Source: Pseudonocardia bannensis
GTDB lineage: Bacteria > Actinomycetota > Actinomycetes > Mycobacteriales > Pseudonocardiaceae
Assembly (NCBI RefSeq): GCF_012911875.1
Contig: NZ_JAAXKZ010000009.1
Span: 22,117 to 86,116, forward strand
Length of the DNA: 64,000 nt
Direction of reading: 5' to 3'
A program made the position numbers and the translations under genes. Positions 27,521 to 36,271 of the stretch are shown one piece after another. The number at the start of each line of letters is the position of its first letter. Position 1 is the stretch's first letter. A model generated the notes under the pieces. The model saw nothing but the letters and a program-made list of their open reading frames with translations, did no database searches and was not told where the DNA came from.

Positions 27521-28162
27521 TCACCGGGCGTCGCGGCGGGGCTGCGCCTCGGAGCGGTCGCGCGGCAGGGGTGGTGCGACCGGGGTCCGCATGGCCAGCA
27601 CGAACTGCACCAGGTAGAGCGCCCCGGACCACAGGTACAGCGTGACCCCCCACGCGGCGAACGCGTAGCCGAACGGCCGCGCCAGCTCCGCGAACCATCC
27701 CTGGCCCTGGCCCAGCAGCAGCAGCGGGAACGCGTAGAGCAGCTGGAAGGTGGCGGCCTTGCCCATGTAGGTCACGACGAACGGGCCGAAGCCGCGGCGG
27801 CGCAGCAGCGGCAGGCACAGGGCGAGCACCAGGTCACGGGCGACGAGCACGGACACCACCCACCACGGGACGATCTCCCGGACGCCCAGCGCGACCAGCG
27901 CGGCCAGGATGTAGAGCCGGTCCGCAGCGGGGTCGAGCAGCGCGCCGAGCCGGCTGTACTGGCCGAGCAGGCGGGCCAGTTTGCCGTCCAGCCAGTCGGT
28001 GAGCCCGCCGACCATCAGCACCGCGATCGCCCAGCCGTCCGCGCGCGGCCCGAGCAGCAGGTAGAGGACCAGCGGTACGCCCGCCAGCCGGAGCACGCTG
28101 AGCAGGTTGGGGATCGTCAGCACCCGGTCGGTTCCGGCCTGCGGTGTCGGCGCCTGGGCCAC
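27521..28162 (-). CDS. CDP-alcohol phosphatidyltransferase family protein
   Basis: 213 residues with about six membrane helices. The family motif is complete: DWLDGKLARLLGQYSRLG followed by ALLDPAADR, i.e. D-x2-D-G-x2-A-R-x8-G-x3-D-x3-D. It is in the position of mycobacterial PgsA2 near gcvH-garA. The product (phosphatidylglycerol phosphate, cardiolipin or another lipid) is not decided by the sequence. The GTG at 28162 is 14 residues before the first helix. Divergent from the OsmC gene. Confidence 0.85.
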   Translation of the reverse strand: MAQAPTPQAGTDRVLTIPNLLSVLRLAGVPLVLYLLLGPRADGWAIAVLMVGGLTDWLDGKLARLLGQYSRLGALLDPAADRLYILAALVALGVREIVPWWVVSVLVARDLVLALCLPLLRRRGFGPFVVTYMGKAATFQLLYAFPLLLLGQGQGWFAELARPFGYAFAAWGVTLYLWSGALYLVQFVLAMRTPVAPPLPRDRSEAQPRRDAR

Positions 28163-28243
28163 GCGGAGCAGCCTACGGCGCCCCCCGACGGGGCCTCGCG
28201 GGCGACCACCGACCGGGTGCGGGCGGGCGGTCGGGACGGCACG

Positions 28244-28774
28244 ATGTCGGCCATGGATGCTTCGGCGCTCAAGGATCTGCAGGCTCCGCTCAAGGCGCGC
28301 TACCGGGAGGATCCGGGGTCGGCGCTGGTCACCCTGACCGCGGACGGCGAGCTCGACGGCACCGGGGTGGCCTGCCGCGTGCGTACCGCGACCGCGCTGG
28401 CCGAGGCCGGACTGCACCCGGCCACCGGGGGTGACGGCACCCAGCTGTGCTCGGGCGACATGCTGCTCGAGGCGCTCGTGGCCTGCGCCGGGGTGACGCT
28501 GCGGGCCGTGGCGGCCGCGCTCGGACTGGAGGTGGCCGGCACCGTCCACGCCGAGGGGGATCTCGACTTCCGCGGCACCCTCGGCGTCGACAAGGAGGCC
28601 CCGGTCGGGTTCCGCGACATCCGGCTGAGCTTCGACCTGCAGACCTCGGCCGACGCCGAGCAGGTCGCGACCCTGGTCAAGCTCACCGAGCGGTACTGCG
28701 TCGTGCTGCAGACGATCCGGTCCTCGCCGTCGACGGCGGTCGCGGTCCATGTGTCCGGCGGAGCGCCGGCCTGA
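28244..28774 (+). CDS. OsmC-family peroxiredoxin-like protein
   Basis: 176 residues. The two redox cysteines of the family lie in LVACAGVTLR and TERYCVVLQ. OsmC/Ohr proteins reduce organic hydroperoxides with thiol donors; the exact subgroup is unclear. An ATG three codons later is an alternative start. It is divergent from the phosphatidyltransferase gene, and 56 bases precede the FAD-linked oxidase. Confidence 0.82.
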   Translation: MSAMDASALKDLQAPLKARYREDPGSALVTLTADGELDGTGVACRVRTATALAEAGLHPATGGDGTQLCSGDMLLEALVACAGVTLRAVAAALGLEVAGTVHAEGDLDFRGTLGVDKEAPVGFRDIRLSFDLQTSADAEQVATLVKLTERYCVVLQTIRSSPSTAVAVHVSGGAPA

Positions 28775-28830
28775 CCCGCCCCGCGTCACGGGTGTCCCCG
28801 CCGAGCCGCCGGCGACGGTAGGTTCCCGGC

Positions 28831-30309
28831 ATGGGGAGCGAAGCCGCTGGTTCCGAGGTCGCCGGGTCCGCTGTCGGATCAGCCGCCGGGTCCGCGGTCG
28901 GCTCCACCGCCGGCCGGGCCACCGATCCGTCGGTGCTCGACGCGCTCGCCGCGGTGGTGGGGGCGGACCACGTGGCGGCGGGCGCGAGCGTCGCCGAGGA
29001 CTACGCCCACGACGAGGCGCTGTCCATCGCGGCCCAGCCCCCCGCCGCGGTGGTCCGCCCGGGCAGCACCGCCGAGGTGGCGGCGATCCTGCGGCTGGCC
29101 GCCGAGCACCGACTCCCCGTCACCGCACGCGGCACCGGGACCGGTCTCTCCGGCGCGTCGATCCCTCGTCCCGACGGTCTGGTGGTGTCGTTCGAGCGGA
29201 TGAACCGGATCCTCGAGATCGACACCGAGAACCACGTCGCCGTCGTCCAGCCCGGCGTCACGCTGGCCGATCTCGACGAGGCGACGGCCGCGCACGGCCT
29301 GAGCTATCCCGTCTACCCCGGGGAGTACGGCGCGAGCCTCGGCGGCAACGTCGCCACCAACGCGGGCGGGATGCGCGCGGTCCGCTACGGCGTGACCCGC
29401 CAGCAGGTCCAGGGCCTGGAGGCCGTGCTGCCCTCCGGCGAGGTGCTGCGCACCGGCGGCAAGCTCGCCAAGGCCAGCACCGGTTACGACCTCACCCAGT
29501 TGATCGTCGGCTCCGAGGGCACGCTCGCGCTCGTCACCGAGGCCACCCTGCGGCTCTACCCCCGCCACCCGCACCAGGCGACCGTGCTGGCCCCGTTCAC
29601 CGGCGTCGACGAGGTCGCGGCCGCCGTGCCCCGGATCGTCGCCTCCGGCATCGGCCCGCTGATCCTCGAGTACATCGACGCGCTGACCATGGGCGCGATC
29701 ACCCACGCGCAGGACCTCGACCTGGGCGTCCCGGACCAGGTCCGCGAGTCCGCCCAGGCCTACCTGCTGGTGATGCTGGAGAACGCCACCCCCGACCGGC
29801 TCGAGGAGGACACCGAGCGGCTCGGGGAGCACCTGGTGTCGCTGGGCGCCGTCGACACGTACGTGCTGCCCGGGCCGGCCGCCCGCCGTCTCGTCGACGC
29901 CCGGGAGAAGGCGTTCTGGACCGCGAAGGCGATCGGCGCCCAGGACATCGTCGACGTCGTGGTGCCGCGAGCGGCGATCCCGGAGTTCCTGCGCCGGGCC
30001 CGGGAGATCGCCGAGCGGCACGGCTCGTTCGTGGCCGGTTGCGGGCACGCCGGGGACGGCAACGTGCACCTGTCGGTCTTCGAGACCGACCCGGACGTGC
30101 GCTACCGGCTGCTGCGCGAGCTGTTCGAGGCGGGCATGAAGCTCGGCGGGCTGATCTCCGGCGAACACGGCGTGGGCCGGACCAAGAAGCGGTACTTCAC
30201 CGAGCTCACCGACCCGGTGACCCTCGACCTGATGCGCCGCATCAAGCAGGCGTTCGACCCGGCCGGGATCCTCAACCCCGGCGTCCTGCTCGACCCCGTG
30301 AGTGGATGA
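28831..30309 (+). CDS. FAD-linked oxidase, GlcD-like (glycolate/D-lactate dehydrogenase type)
   Basis: 492 residues. An unusual Gly/Ala/Ser-rich N-terminal tail of about 28 residues is followed by the PCMH-type FAD domain (TARGTGTGLSGASIP, GGNVATNAGGMRAVRYG, VGSEGTLALVTEATL) and the C-terminal oxidase domain with CGHAGDGNVHLSV and GEHGVGRTKK. It oxidises 2-hydroxy acids such as glycolate or D-lactate. A large hairpin overlaps its stop codon. The next gene, a ThDP enzyme, starts 50 bases downstream. Confidence 0.87.
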   Translation: MGSEAAGSEVAGSAVGSAAGSAVGSTAGRATDPSVLDALAAVVGADHVAAGASVAEDYAHDEALSIAAQPPAAVVRPGSTAEVAAILRLAAEHRLPVTARGTGTGLSGASIPRPDGLVVSFERMNRILEIDTENHVAVVQPGVTLADLDEATAAHGLSYPVYPGEYGASLGGNVATNAGGMRAVRYGVTRQQVQGLEAVLPSGEVLRTGGKLAKASTGYDLTQLIVGSEGTLALVTEATLRLYPRHPHQATVLAPFTGVDEVAAAVPRIVASGIGPLILEYIDALTMGAITHAQDLDLGVPDQVRESAQAYLLVMLENATPDRLEEDTERLGEHLVSLGAVDTYVLPGPAARRLVDAREKAFWTAKAIGAQDIVDVVVPRAAIPEFLRRAREIAERHGSFVAGCGHAGDGNVHLSVFETDPDVRYRLLRELFEAGMKLGGLISGEHGVGRTKKRYFTELTDPVTLDLMRRIKQAFDPAGILNPGVLLDPVSG

Positions 30310-30337
30310 CGCCGTTCTGACGGCATCGTCCACTCAC
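30298..30337 (+). promoter_or_regulatory. inverted repeat overlapping the glcD-like stop codon
   Basis: GTGAGTGGA (30298-30306) pairs perfectly with TCCACTCAC (30329-30337) and, inside, GCCGT (30311-30315) with ACGGC (30320-30324); a 4-base internal loop separates them. There is no T-run. It could end some transcripts, protect the 3' end or be a repeated palindromic element. Confidence 0.55.
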
Positions 30338-30359
30338 GAGCACGACGAAGGAGTGCAGC

Positions 30360-31928
30360 ATGAACGGAGCCCAGGCGCTGATCCGCACGCTCACCGGCGG
30401 CGGGGTGGACATCTGCTTCGCCAACCCGGGTACCTCGGAGATGCACTTCGTGGCCGCGCTCGACGCGGTGCCACGGATGCGCGGCGTCCTGACCCTGTTC
30501 GAGGGGGTGGCCACGGGCGCGGCCGACGGGTACGCGCGGATGGCCGGCCGGCCCGCCGCGACCCTGCTGCACCTCGGCCCGGGGTTGGGCAACGGCCTGG
30601 CCAATCTGCACAACGCCCGCCGGGCGGGGGTGCCGGTCGTCAACGTCGTGGGTGACCACGCCACGTTCCACAAGCAGTACGACGCGCCGCTCGAATCCGA
30701 CATCGACGCGATCGCCGGCGCCGTGTCCGGCTGGGTGCGGCGCAGTACGAGCGCCGCCGACGTCGGCCCGGACGCAGCCGCCGCGATTGCCGCCGCGTCC
30801 GGCCCGCCCGGGCAGGTCGCGACCCTGATCCTGCCGGCCGACGTCTCCTGGTCCGAGCGGGACGCGGCGCCCGGTGAGTGCCCGGAGCCCCCGCATCCCC
30901 TCGGCCGCGGCACCCTCGACGCCGACACCCTCGAGGCCGCCGCGAAGGCTCTCGGGTCCGGCGAGCCCTGCCTGGTCCTCGTCGGCGGGGAGGCCACTCG
31001 TGAGCCGGGCCTGGTCGCCGCCGCCCGGATCGCCGCGGCGACCGGGGCGAAGCTGCTGGCCGAGACGTTCCCGACCCGCTTCGAACGCGGCGCCGGGGTC
31101 CCCGCGGTGGACCGGCTCGGCTACCTGGCGGACATGGCGATCCACCAGCTCAGCGGGATCAAGCACCTGGTCCTGGCCGGTGCGAGACCGCCGGTGACGT
31201 TCTTCGGCTACCCGAACAAGCCCAGCGACCTGGTGCCCGAGGGCTGCCAGGTGTACCCGGTGGCGGCTCGCGAGGGCGCTGCTCTCGCCGCGCTCGAGGC
31301 CCTCGCCGACCTCGTGGCACCGGGCACCGAGGCCCCGCTCGCACCGGCCGCCCGGCCCGCGCTGCCCACCGGTCCGCTGACCGTGGAGACCGCCGCCGCC
31401 GTGGTCGGGGCGCTGCTGCCCGAGGGCGCGATCGTCGTCGACGAGGCGATCACCTCCGGCCTCGGTCTCCCCGGTGCCACCGCGGGAGCCCCGCGGCACG
31501 ACTGGCTGACCCTGACGGGCGGCTCCATCGGCTACGGGCTGCCCGCGGCCACCGGCGCGGCCGTCGCCTGCCCGGACCGACCGGTGTGGTGTCTGCAGGC
31601 CGACGGCAGCGCGATGTACACGATCTCCGCGCTGTGGACGCACGCCCGCGAGGGGCTCGACATCACAACGGTGATCTACAACAACTCCGCGTACGCGATC
31701 CTGCGGATGGAGCTGATGCAGGTCGGGGCGAGCGAGTCGGGCGAACGGGCCCGGGCGCTCTTCGACCTCGGCGGCCCCCGGCTCGACTTCGTGCAGATCG
31801 CCTCCGGCATGGGCGTGCCGGCGGTGCGGGCGAGCACCGCCGAGGAACTCGCGGACGCGCTGCGCCGGGCCCAGGCCGAGCCGGGTCCGCACCTGATCGA
31901 GGCGATCGTCCCCTCGCTGGTGCCCTGA
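30360..31928 (+). CDS. ThDP-dependent enzyme, acetolactate-synthase large-subunit-like
   Basis: 522 residues with three domains: PYR domain (CFANPGTSEMHFVAA with the catalytic Glu; FEGVATGAADGYARM), a central domain, and the PP domain (GSIGYGLPAATGAAV; QADGSAMYTIS followed by VIYNN as the Mg-ThDP motif, with ADGS for the usual GDGS). Sequence features lie between acetolactate synthase and benzoylformate decarboxylase. No small regulatory subunit is nearby, so a catabolic 2-oxo-acid reaction is more likely than branched-chain amino-acid synthesis. AAGGAG precedes the ATG. Its stop overlaps the methyltransferase start. Confidence 0.82.
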   Translation: MNGAQALIRTLTGGGVDICFANPGTSEMHFVAALDAVPRMRGVLTLFEGVATGAADGYARMAGRPAATLLHLGPGLGNGLANLHNARRAGVPVVNVVGDHATFHKQYDAPLESDIDAIAGAVSGWVRRSTSAADVGPDAAAAIAAASGPPGQVATLILPADVSWSERDAAPGECPEPPHPLGRGTLDADTLEAAAKALGSGEPCLVLVGGEATREPGLVAAARIAAATGAKLLAETFPTRFERGAGVPAVDRLGYLADMAIHQLSGIKHLVLAGARPPVTFFGYPNKPSDLVPEGCQVYPVAAREGAALAALEALADLVAPGTEAPLAPAARPALPTGPLTVETAAAVVGALLPEGAIVVDEAITSGLGLPGATAGAPRHDWLTLTGGSIGYGLPAATGAAVACPDRPVWCLQADGSAMYTISALWTHAREGLDITTVIYNNSAYAILRMELMQVGASESGERARALFDLGGPRLDFVQIASGMGVPAVRASTAEELADALRRAQAEPGPHLIEAIVPSLVP

Positions 31929-33004
31929 TGACCGACCATGCCGAGCACGTCCCGGAGATCAGCGCCGACCAGCAGGTCGGCCGGATCTTCGGCTGGCGCC
32001 GGGGTTTCGACGTCACCTGGCTGCTGGCGATCGGGCTGCGCAGCGGGATCGTGCACACCCTCGCCGCGCACCCCGGGCTGACGGCCGCGGAGCTGGCCGA
32101 CCGGCTCGCACTGCACCCGCCCTACACCGCGGCGTGGTGCCGCACGGCGCACGGGTTCGCCGTCCTCGACCTCGACCGGCCGGACGGCCCGAGCGGCGGC
32201 GCTCCCGGCTACCGGCTCGCGCCGCACCTGGACACGATCCTCACCGACCCGTCCGATCCGCGGTACCTCGCCGGCTACGTGCTGCTGGGCGCCGAGGTCG
32301 CGACCCGCGACTTCGAGGCCACCACGGACGCGATGCGGACCGGCGCCGTGCTGCCGTTCCAGGGCCGCGGCGACGGTTTCGCGCGGCTGGTCGCCGAGGC
32401 CACCCGCGGACTGCAGACGATGACCGCGCACGGGATCCTGCCCAAGCTCCCGGGCGTCGCCGAGGTGCTCGACGCCGGTGGCACCGTGCTGGAGGTCGGC
32501 TGCGGAACCGGCAACCTGCTCATCGCGATGGCCGGCCGGTTCCCCGGGGCCCGCCTGGTCGGGGTGGACATCGATTCCGACTCCTTGGCCGCGGCCGCGG
32601 AGAAGGTCGCCGCGGCGGGGTACGCCGACCGGGTCTCGGTGCACGCCGGCCGGGTCGCCGACGCCGTGCCCGACGGCGTCGACGTCGTGGTGCTGGTCGA
32701 GGTGCTCCACGAGATCGCCCCGGCCCTGCGCCCCGGGGTGATGGCGGAGGCCGCGGCCGCGCTGCGCCCGGGCGGATGGCTCGTGATCGTGGACGAGACC
32801 TACCCCTCGACGCCGGAGCAGGCACGCGAGCCGGAGTACCGGTTCCCGTTGATGACCGGGTTCGAGGAGCTGCTCTGGGGCAACGTGCTCCCGACCCGCG
32901 AGGAGCAGGAGGAACTGCTGCGCGGGGCCGGGCTGACCGGGCCGGTCGACCGTCGCCTCGTGGGCGAGGGGTTCACCGTGCTGACGACGGCCAAGCCGGC
33001 CTGA
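31928..33004 (+). CDS. SAM-dependent methyltransferase
   Basis: 358 residues. A winged-helix-like N-terminal domain (about 20-110) and a Rossmann domain with motif I VLEVGCGTGNLLIAM and the acidic VDIDSDSL. The arrangement resembles O- or C-methyltransferases of small molecules. The ATG overlaps the ThDP enzyme stop (TGATG), so the two are translationally coupled. Substrate unknown. Confidence 0.8.
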   Translation: MTDHAEHVPEISADQQVGRIFGWRRGFDVTWLLAIGLRSGIVHTLAAHPGLTAAELADRLALHPPYTAAWCRTAHGFAVLDLDRPDGPSGGAPGYRLAPHLDTILTDPSDPRYLAGYVLLGAEVATRDFEATTDAMRTGAVLPFQGRGDGFARLVAEATRGLQTMTAHGILPKLPGVAEVLDAGGTVLEVGCGTGNLLIAMAGRFPGARLVGVDIDSDSLAAAAEKVAAAGYADRVSVHAGRVADAVPDGVDVVVLVEVLHEIAPALRPGVMAEAAAALRPGGWLVIVDETYPSTPEQAREPEYRFPLMTGFEELLWGNVLPTREEQEELLRGAGLTGPVDRRLVGEGFTVLTTAKPA

Positions 33005-33007
33005 GCG

Positions 33008-33076
33008 GTCCGACCGGCCCACCGCCGAGTTCGACATCAGCCGGTCTCGAGCCGGCGTCGAGCAGCCCGGTCGGAC
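33008..33076. terminator. candidate terminator between convergent genes
   Basis: GTCCGACCGG (33008-33017) pairs perfectly with CCGGTCGGAC (33067-33076); a smaller GCCGG/CCGGC stem (33040-33056) lies inside. The long loop makes it less certain than a compact terminator. Confidence 0.4.
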
Positions 33077-33097
33077 TCGGTGGGCGCGGTGTGGCGG

Positions 33098-35428
33098 TCA
33101 CACCACCGCGCCGTTGCCCTCCCGCACCCGTGCCGGCTTGCGGTTCGGCCGACCGGCTCCGGGCCACCGCCGGTCGATCAGGACGGCCAGTGGCGCGGCC
33201 AGCGTGATCGTGGACAGCGTCCCGGCGATCAGGCCGACGAGCAACGCGAAGGCGAGGTCGGTCAGCGCCCCGCCACCGAAGAGCAGCAGCGCGACCAGCA
33301 CGAACGCCACACCGGCACCGGTCGCGACGGTCCGCGGCAGCGTCTGGATCACCGCCGCTGCGGCGACCCGGACGAACGGTTCGGTGCGCCGCTGCCCCCG
33401 CATCTCCCGGACCCGGTCGAACACCACCACCGAATCGTTCACCGAGTAGCCGATCGTGGTCAGCGCGGCGGCCAGGAAGATCCCGTCGACCGGCCGGCCG
33501 AACCAGGACATGGCTCCGATCAGCACCGCGGAGTCCGCGACCAGGGCCATCACCGTGGCGGCTCCGAGCCGCCAGTCGAACCGGACGGCCAGGTAGACCA
33601 GCTGGGCCGCGATGGCCAGCGCCAGCGCGAGCAGAGCCTGCCGGGCCAGTTCCCGGCCGAGGCTCGGCCCGACCAGCTCGTCGCGGACCGCGGTGATGTC
33701 CGCGACCCCCAGCACCCCGGCCACGGCCGCGTCGATCCCGGCCCGTTCGGCCTCGTCGATCGGTGGTGTGCGCACGTCGAGGCCCGCGTCGGACAGGCTG
33801 ACCACGGCCCGGTCCTCCCCCGCGTCCGCCAGCGCCGTGCGGACGAGCTCCGGATCCAGATCGGCCGGTACCTGCTCGTAGGAGAGCAGCCGCCCGCCGG
33901 TGAACTCGATGCCCAGGTCCAGTCCACGCACCAGCGGCCCGGCGAGGCCGAGCACGGCCACGGCCGCCGAGATCGCCACCCAGCGGGCCGGCAGCCGGTA
34001 CAGCGCGTCCGGCAGCCCGGGTCGCGCGTTCAGCGCCCGCCGCACCCGCCCCGGACCGTCGAGCCCCGACCAGCGGGGACGGCGCGACAGCGGACCCGAC
34101 GTGACCAGCAGGCGCAGCAGCACGCCCGTCAGCACCAGGGCGCTGAACAGTGACACCACGACACCGACGGCCAGTGTGACCCCGAAGCCGCGGACCGGTC
34201 CGGCGGCGAGCCAGACCAGCAGCCCGGCGGCGATGAGGGTGGTGGCGCCCGCGTCCGCGATCGCGGAGAACGCCCCGCGGAACCCGCCGTCGACGACGCG
34301 GCGCAGCCGGCCCTCGCGGCCCTTCTTCGTCGACGGTTGCGCGGCCCAGTCCTCGCGGGCGCGTTCGAAGACGAGCACGTTCGCGTCGACCGCCATGCCG
34401 ACGGCCAGCACGAAGCCCGCCAGGCCCGGCAGGGTCACGGTGGCGCCGAGGCCGAGCAGCGCCGCCGCGGAGATCAGGCCGTAGCCGGCCAGGGCGAGCA
34501 GCGCGACCGCGCCGGCGGCCTTGTACATGATCAGCAGGAACACGCCGGTGGCGGCCGCGCCGAGGGCGACCGCCTGGACGCTCGCCTCGATGGCGGCGGC
34601 GCCGAGCGTCGGGCCGACGGTCCGCTGCTCGATGATCTCGACCGGGACCGGCAGCGACCCGCCGCGGATCAGGATGGCCAGCTCACGGGCCTCGTCGGCG
34701 GAGAACTGGCCGGTGATCTGGGTGCGGCCGCCCGGGATCCCGGCCCCGCACGAGATCGTCTCGACCATCCCCGGGGACGAGATGACGGTCCCGTCCAGCA
34801 CGATCGCGACCCGCCGGGCGGGGTCCCCCGGCGCGGCACACGCGGCCTGCGCGGTGACCTGCTGCCAGGTCGGCGCGGCATCGGAGGAGAAGGTGATGTC
34901 CACGAACGAGCCGGGTCCGGCCATCGGGTCCCGGCCCGGAGTGGCGTCGGTGATGCCGGCGCCGGTCAGCGCCGCCGGGGCGAGCTGCAGCAGGTTCCCC
35001 GCCTCGTCGGGCAGCTCGTTCGCCGCCGGGGGTGGCGAGCCCGGCATCAGCGCCGGGTCCGGGCGCGCCGACTGGACGGGGTGGATGGTCAGCTGCGCGG
35101 TGCGGCCGAGCACCTCGGCCGCCTCGGCCGGATCGGTGACGCCGGGCAGCTCGACGACGATCCGGTCGTCGCCGGCGCGGACCAGAACCGGCTCGGCGAC
35201 ACCGAGGCTGTCGACCCGTCCGCGCAGCACCTCGAGCGTCGCGTCGGTGTCCTCGACGGTGGCCGGGTTGGCCTCGTCCCCGGCCTGCAGGGTGAACTGG
35301 GTCCCGCCCCGGAGGTCGAGACCCAGGCGCGGGTCGATGGTGAACAGGGCAGCGGCGGCGGCACCGAGCACGAGCAGGCACAGCAGTGCCCGGGACGCGA
35401 CGGCACGCCACGGCGATTCGCGTGACAC
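33098..35428 (-). CDS. secDF: fused protein-export membrane protein SecDF
   Basis: 776 residues. The SecD half has GLDLRGGTQFTLQ near the N terminus, a large periplasmic P1 domain and the helix block with AVGMAVDANVLVFERARED. The SecF half has LGIEFTGGRLLSYE and GYSVNDSVVVFDRVREM. The two are joined in one polypeptide, unlike the separate secD and secF that most actinobacteria have beside ruvB/yajC. SecDF uses the proton gradient to finish export. This is probably a second copy, since no yajC, ruvB or apt gene is near. The GTG has a GAGGA site 7 bases upstream. Confidence 0.9.
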   Translation of the reverse strand: MSRESPWRAVASRALLCLLVLGAAAAALFTIDPRLGLDLRGGTQFTLQAGDEANPATVEDTDATLEVLRGRVDSLGVAEPVLVRAGDDRIVVELPGVTDPAEAAEVLGRTAQLTIHPVQSARPDPALMPGSPPPAANELPDEAGNLLQLAPAALTGAGITDATPGRDPMAGPGSFVDITFSSDAAPTWQQVTAQAACAAPGDPARRVAIVLDGTVISSPGMVETISCGAGIPGGRTQITGQFSADEARELAILIRGGSLPVPVEIIEQRTVGPTLGAAAIEASVQAVALGAAATGVFLLIMYKAAGAVALLALAGYGLISAAALLGLGATVTLPGLAGFVLAVGMAVDANVLVFERAREDWAAQPSTKKGREGRLRRVVDGGFRGAFSAIADAGATTLIAAGLLVWLAAGPVRGFGVTLAVGVVVSLFSALVLTGVLLRLLVTSGPLSRRPRWSGLDGPGRVRRALNARPGLPDALYRLPARWVAISAAVAVLGLAGPLVRGLDLGIEFTGGRLLSYEQVPADLDPELVRTALADAGEDRAVVSLSDAGLDVRTPPIDEAERAGIDAAVAGVLGVADITAVRDELVGPSLGRELARQALLALALAIAAQLVYLAVRFDWRLGAATVMALVADSAVLIGAMSWFGRPVDGIFLAAALTTIGYSVNDSVVVFDRVREMRGQRRTEPFVRVAAAAVIQTLPRTVATGAGVAFVLVALLLFGGGALTDLAFALLVGLIAGTLSTITLAAPLAVLIDRRWPGAGRPNRKPARVREGNGAVV

Positions 35429-35578
35429 AGGGGTTTCCTCAGAGGGGTGCGGGGCTCCGGTTCGGAGCGGGCGAACGGCGAGCGACCGGCGTCACGGTGT
35501 TGGGAGAAGGCGATCGAACGAGGACCGACCGTCGGTCAGGGAGTCGACCGGGGTGATCGGGCACCGCCGCCGGAGGTG

Positions 35579-36013
35579 TTAGAAGCCGGCCGCGACCGGG
35601 GGCGCCCGGCCCCGGCGGGCGGTACCGCGGAACGAACCGCGGTGGCCCGGGCGGGCGACGGCCACCACCCCGAGGGGCACCAGACAGGCCGGTACGGCCG
35701 CGACCGCGAGCACCACGAGCAGCGGCAGCAGCACGACCGCGCGGGGCTCGGGGGACGGCACCGACCGCAGCTTGCTGCGCTCGCCCAGGGCCGTGGCCAG
35801 CGTCCGGACCGGTGTCGCCACGCCGGCGAACGGGGTGGGCTCCCGCTCCGCCGGGGCGGTCGCCGTCGTCGTCGGGACCGGGTCCGAGATCCGCGCCGGC
35901 GGCAGCGCGGCGAGCACGAGGAGCAGCAGCGTGGCCAGGGCGATCGGCGCCATCCGACGGGCGCCGCGCAACCGCCCGTACGGCGGCCCGGCACCGAGCC
36001 CGATCCGTCGCAT
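35579..36013 (-). CDS. putative small membrane protein
   Basis: 144 residues. A basic N terminus, a helix around APIALATLLLLVLAALPP, a polar loop of about 50 residues rich in Pro/Thr/Glu, a second long hydrophobic stretch (VVLLPLLVVLAVAAVPACL) and a basic tail. No family recognised. It lies 150 bases upstream of secDF on the same strand. The ATG at 36013 gives a normal membrane-protein start; ribosome site weak. Confidence 0.5.
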   Translation of the reverse strand: MRRIGLGAGPPYGRLRGARRMAPIALATLLLLVLAALPPARISDPVPTTTATAPAEREPTPFAGVATPVRTLATALGERSKLRSVPSPEPRAVVLLPLLVVLAVAAVPACLVPLGVVAVARPGHRGSFRGTARRGRAPPVAAGF

Positions 36014-36271
36014 CCGCCCTCCCGGCCGCGACCCTACCGACCGCCGGTAACGCCCCGAGCTCGCTGGACCGTTCGGCGGTCGAGATGCTCGGGCGGACGG
36101 GTGATTTGCACATCCACCGTGCGCGCTACCTCCCTCGTCGGCGCACACCGTCCGTTCATCGCGAATGATCGGCGCTTCGGCGCGAGATAGGCCGTTCGAC
36201 GGCGGTGCTCATTGCCTAAACCGCCCTACAGTGGTGTTCGGCGTAACACAGAGCTTCCGGTTGGGTGCGCA

